Source: Rickettsiales bacterium
GTDB lineage: Bacteria; Pseudomonadota; Alphaproteobacteria; TMED127
Direction: 5' to 3'
Length of the DNA stretch: 8,296 bases
Assembly (NCBI GenBank): GCA_002706585.1
Contig: PALU01000018.1
Location: 1-8,296 of the forward strand
Shown: positions 7,067 to 8,296 of the stretch, in pieces
Layout of the letters: the number at the start of each line of letters is the position of its first letter
How positions within the stretch are numbered: position 1 is the stretch's first letter
Translations under genes and position numbers: made by a program
The notes under the pieces: model-generated
What the model saw: the letters and a program-made list of their open reading frames with translations, nothing else
Databases searched by the model: none
Told to the model about the DNA's origin: nothing

Positions 7067-7800
7067 TTTTTAACATGGAAGATCGAGTGATTGAAAATTT
7101 TAAATTTAGCGAGAAAAAAAAGTATTATAATTTCAAAATTTCTTAATAAATAAATAAAACCCTCAAAATAATTGCATGAAGTTACCTCATCATTATAAAC
7201 AGATGAAATACTTACTTCATCAGTTTTTAAATTAAATAATTTTGCCTGAAGAATAATTTGAAAACTAAATAAATAAGAATTTGAATTTAATTCATATGGA
7301 ACTTTACTATGAAAATTTTTACTAAATAATTTAAAGCCTGTATGAAATTCACTAAGATTAATATCCAATAAAAAGCTAGTAATTTTGCTGAAAATTTTAT
7401 TTGCTAAGTATCTCAAGAAAGGCATGCCATCTTTTTTGAATGGATTTTTATTTACAAATCTCGATCCAATTATCAGATCGTAATCTTTATGAATTAAATC
7501 TTTAGCTTTTATAATTTCATTAGGATTATATTGATTATCACCATGAACTTCTAGAACATAATCAGCACCCATTTCAAAAGCTATTTGCATCGATTTTTTT
7601 AAATTTCCGCCCATGCCTAAATTTTTTTCATTTTGAAAACATTCACACCCTAAGGTTTTAGCAATACTAAATGTGTTATCTGTAGAACAATCATCAATTA
7701 AAATTATTTTATAAAAAAACTCTTTATTAATGGAATCATATAACTTTTTAATTGTTTTTTCATTGTTATAGGAAATAATTACTGCAAAAATTTTTTTCAT
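7063..7800 (-). CDS. Family 2 glycosyltransferase, dolichyl-phosphate mannose synthase-like
   Basis: GT-A-fold enzyme of 245 residues. The motifs are VIISYNNEKTI (7-17), ILIDDCSTDNT (33-43) with D36/D37 for nucleotide binding, NLGMGGNLKKSM (60-71), HGDNQYNP (86-93) as the metal and donor site, GSRF (112-115) and FHTGFKLF (152-159). The first acidic residue of the usual DGDxQ is a histidine here, while D88 and Q90 are kept; this variant is found in a subset of the family. A hydrophobic stretch near 222-232 may hold the C-terminus to the membrane, but there are no clear paired helices. It probably transfers a sugar from a nucleotide donor to a polyprenyl phosphate. The gene overlaps the preceding methyltransferase and the following O-antigen ligase-like gene by ATGA at each end, so the three form one tightly coupled unit. 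Confidence 0.87.
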   Translation of the reverse strand: MKKIFAVIISYNNEKTIKKLYDSINKEFFYKIILIDDCSTDNTFSIAKTLGCECFQNEKNLGMGGNLKKSMQIAFEMGADYVLEVHGDNQYNPNEIIKAKDLIHKDYDLIIGSRFVNKNPFKKDGMPFLRYLANKIFSKITSFLLDINLSEFHTGFKLFSKNFHSKVPYELNSNSYLFSFQIILQAKLFNLKTDEVSISSVYNDEVTSCNYFEGFIYLLRNFEIIILFFLAKFKIFNHSIFHVKK

Positions 7801-8100
7801 TTTATTAATTTAAGTTTAGGAATAGGTATTACCCATTTTGTTTTTAAATTTCTATTTTTTTCTTTAAGAATTATTTCTTTTGCAAAATTCCAGCTAAATA
7901 TTACACAAAAACTACCTAAGTAATCTTTACTTTTTTTGGGTGAAATTATAGGAATATTTGTACCAGGCAATAAGTTATCTTGTTTATTTTTTGTATTATC
8001 AACAATAAATTGTATATTTTTTTTTGATAAACCTAAAAGATTAATTAACATTACAGCCTTAGCAGAAGCACCGTATCCAGTTAATTTTATATTTTGATTA

Positions 8101-8113
8101 TTTTTTTTTTTTT
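8101..8113. repeat. 13-nt T homopolymer at the downstream frameshift of the methyltransferase
   Basis: Thirteen T on the plus strand, A in the coding sense. Upstream codons (...LSLFIKKKK) run into a TAA at 8100-8098, while the domain continues one frame over as NNQNIKLTGYGA. Removing one base joins them. Confidence 0.95.
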
Positions 8114-8226
8114 ATAAATAAACTCAATTTATTTAAAGAACTATGAATTCTATTATTTACAGATTTTTTAAAGTTTTTATTAAATAAATTTTTATTATTT
8201 TCACTAGATATAATTTTTTCAATAAA

Positions 8227-8239
8227 TTTTTTTTTTTTT
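8227..8239. repeat. 13-nt T homopolymer at the upstream frameshift of the methyltransferase
   Basis: Thirteen T on the plus strand, A in the coding sense. The frame carrying QGGSFFIKLIRKN meets a TGA at 8221-8219 just after this run, while the next frame continues as FIEKIISSEN. Removing one base joins them, as at the other 13-nt run. Confidence 0.95.
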
Positions 8240-8296
8240 ATTTTTTCTAATTAGTTTAATAAAAAAAGAACCTCCTTGCATTTTGTTAAATTTAAC

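Larger units (their letters stand above)
7797..8296 (-). pseudogene. 3' part of a SAM-dependent sugar C-methyltransferase-type gene, two frameshifts, 5' end outside window
   Basis: The intact 3' segment reads from 8099 to 7797 and includes GYGASAKAVMLINLL, IQFIVDNTKNKQ, LLPGTNIPIISP and FSWNFAKEI. These are the signature of the C-terminal domain (Methyltransf_14) of class I sugar C-methyltransferases related to those of deoxysugar pathways. An ATG at 8051 opens only 84 codons and lies inside GYGASAKAVM, so it is not a true start. Upstream, the same protein continues in two other frames. From 8226 to 8114 comes FIEKIISSENNK...LNKLSLFI, and from 8296 to 8240 comes VKFNKMQGGSFFIKLIRKN, which contains the GGS that ends the catalytic domain in this family. 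The frames switch at two runs of 13 A (sense), 8239-8227 and 8113-8101. In both cases 12 bases would keep the frame. The catalytic SAM domain is beyond the window. The gene may be a real pseudogene, an intact gene with miscounted runs, or one read through slippage. Its stop overlaps the GT2 start as ATGA. Confidence 0.78.

Noticed and set aside
7797..8051. A free-standing 84-residue small protein starting at 8051
   Set aside because: The ATG falls inside the conserved GYGASAKAVMLINLL motif, and the frame continues upstream to 8099, so it is the tail of a methyltransferase.
8267..8278. AAGGAGGT on the minus strand, a perfect Shine-Dalgarno match
   Set aside because: It encodes QGG of the conserved QGGS segment of the methyltransferase, and no start codon lies at a suitable distance downstream.
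1..8296. CRISPR arrays, tRNA or rRNA genes, insertion sequences, phage-defence genes
   Set aside because: No regularly spaced repeats, RNA-gene sequence, terminal inverted repeats, transposase or nuclease motifs were seen on either strand.

Overview
The window is very AT-rich (roughly a quarter G+C by eye). It is densely packed, uses TAA, TAG and TGA as ordinary stops, and encodes lysine-, asparagine- and isoleucine-rich proteins with almost no spacers. That pattern fits a streamlined marine bacterium such as the SAR11/Pelagibacterales group. This is an inference from composition and gene content; no taxonomic marker gene is present. All nine genes belong to surface polysaccharide or lipopolysaccharide assembly, so the region is best read as part of a hypervariable cell-envelope glycan locus.

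The genes form three blocks. Left block, minus strand (3187 to 35): a multi-spanning GT-C-type membrane glycosyltransferase, then a UDP-glucose-4-epimerase-like SDR enzyme, then a 2-oxoglutarate/Fe(II) oxygenase. Middle block, plus strand (3225 to 5853): a family-2 glycosyltransferase of the 'DLET' subgroup, a STELLO/DUF288-like glycosyltransferase, and a second SDR epimerase resembling GDP-mannose 3,5-epimerase. These three are joined with gaps of 1 and 0 nt. Right block, minus strand (8296 to 5843): the 3' end of a sugar C-methyltransferase-type SAM enzyme, a dolichyl-phosphate-mannose-synthase-like glycosyltransferase, and an O-antigen ligase/polymerase-like membrane protein. These are linked by two 4-bp ATGA stop/start overlaps. 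The left and middle blocks diverge from a 37-nt spacer. The middle and right blocks converge and overlap by 11 bp.

A plausible division of labour, inferred from families, is as follows. The two epimerases and the methyltransferase make or modify nucleotide sugars. The STELLO-like enzyme and the GT2 enzymes transfer sugars in the cytoplasm, and the GT2 enzymes may instead load them onto a lipid phosphate. The GT-C protein uses lipid-linked sugars on the periplasmic side. The Wzy/WaaL-like protein polymerises or ligates the finished glycan. The oxygenase may be a tailoring enzyme.

The least ordinary feature is a set of three long single-base runs (19, 13 and 13 T on the plus strand, which are A in the coding sense) at the two ends of the window. 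The two 13-nt runs each put the methyltransferase out of frame by exactly one base. The 19-nt run decides where the oxygenase ends. They could be assembly errors, mutation hot spots or slippage sites. I saw no RNA genes, insertion sequences, CRISPR arrays or classical intrinsic terminators, and I do not see a wholly new kind of system here.
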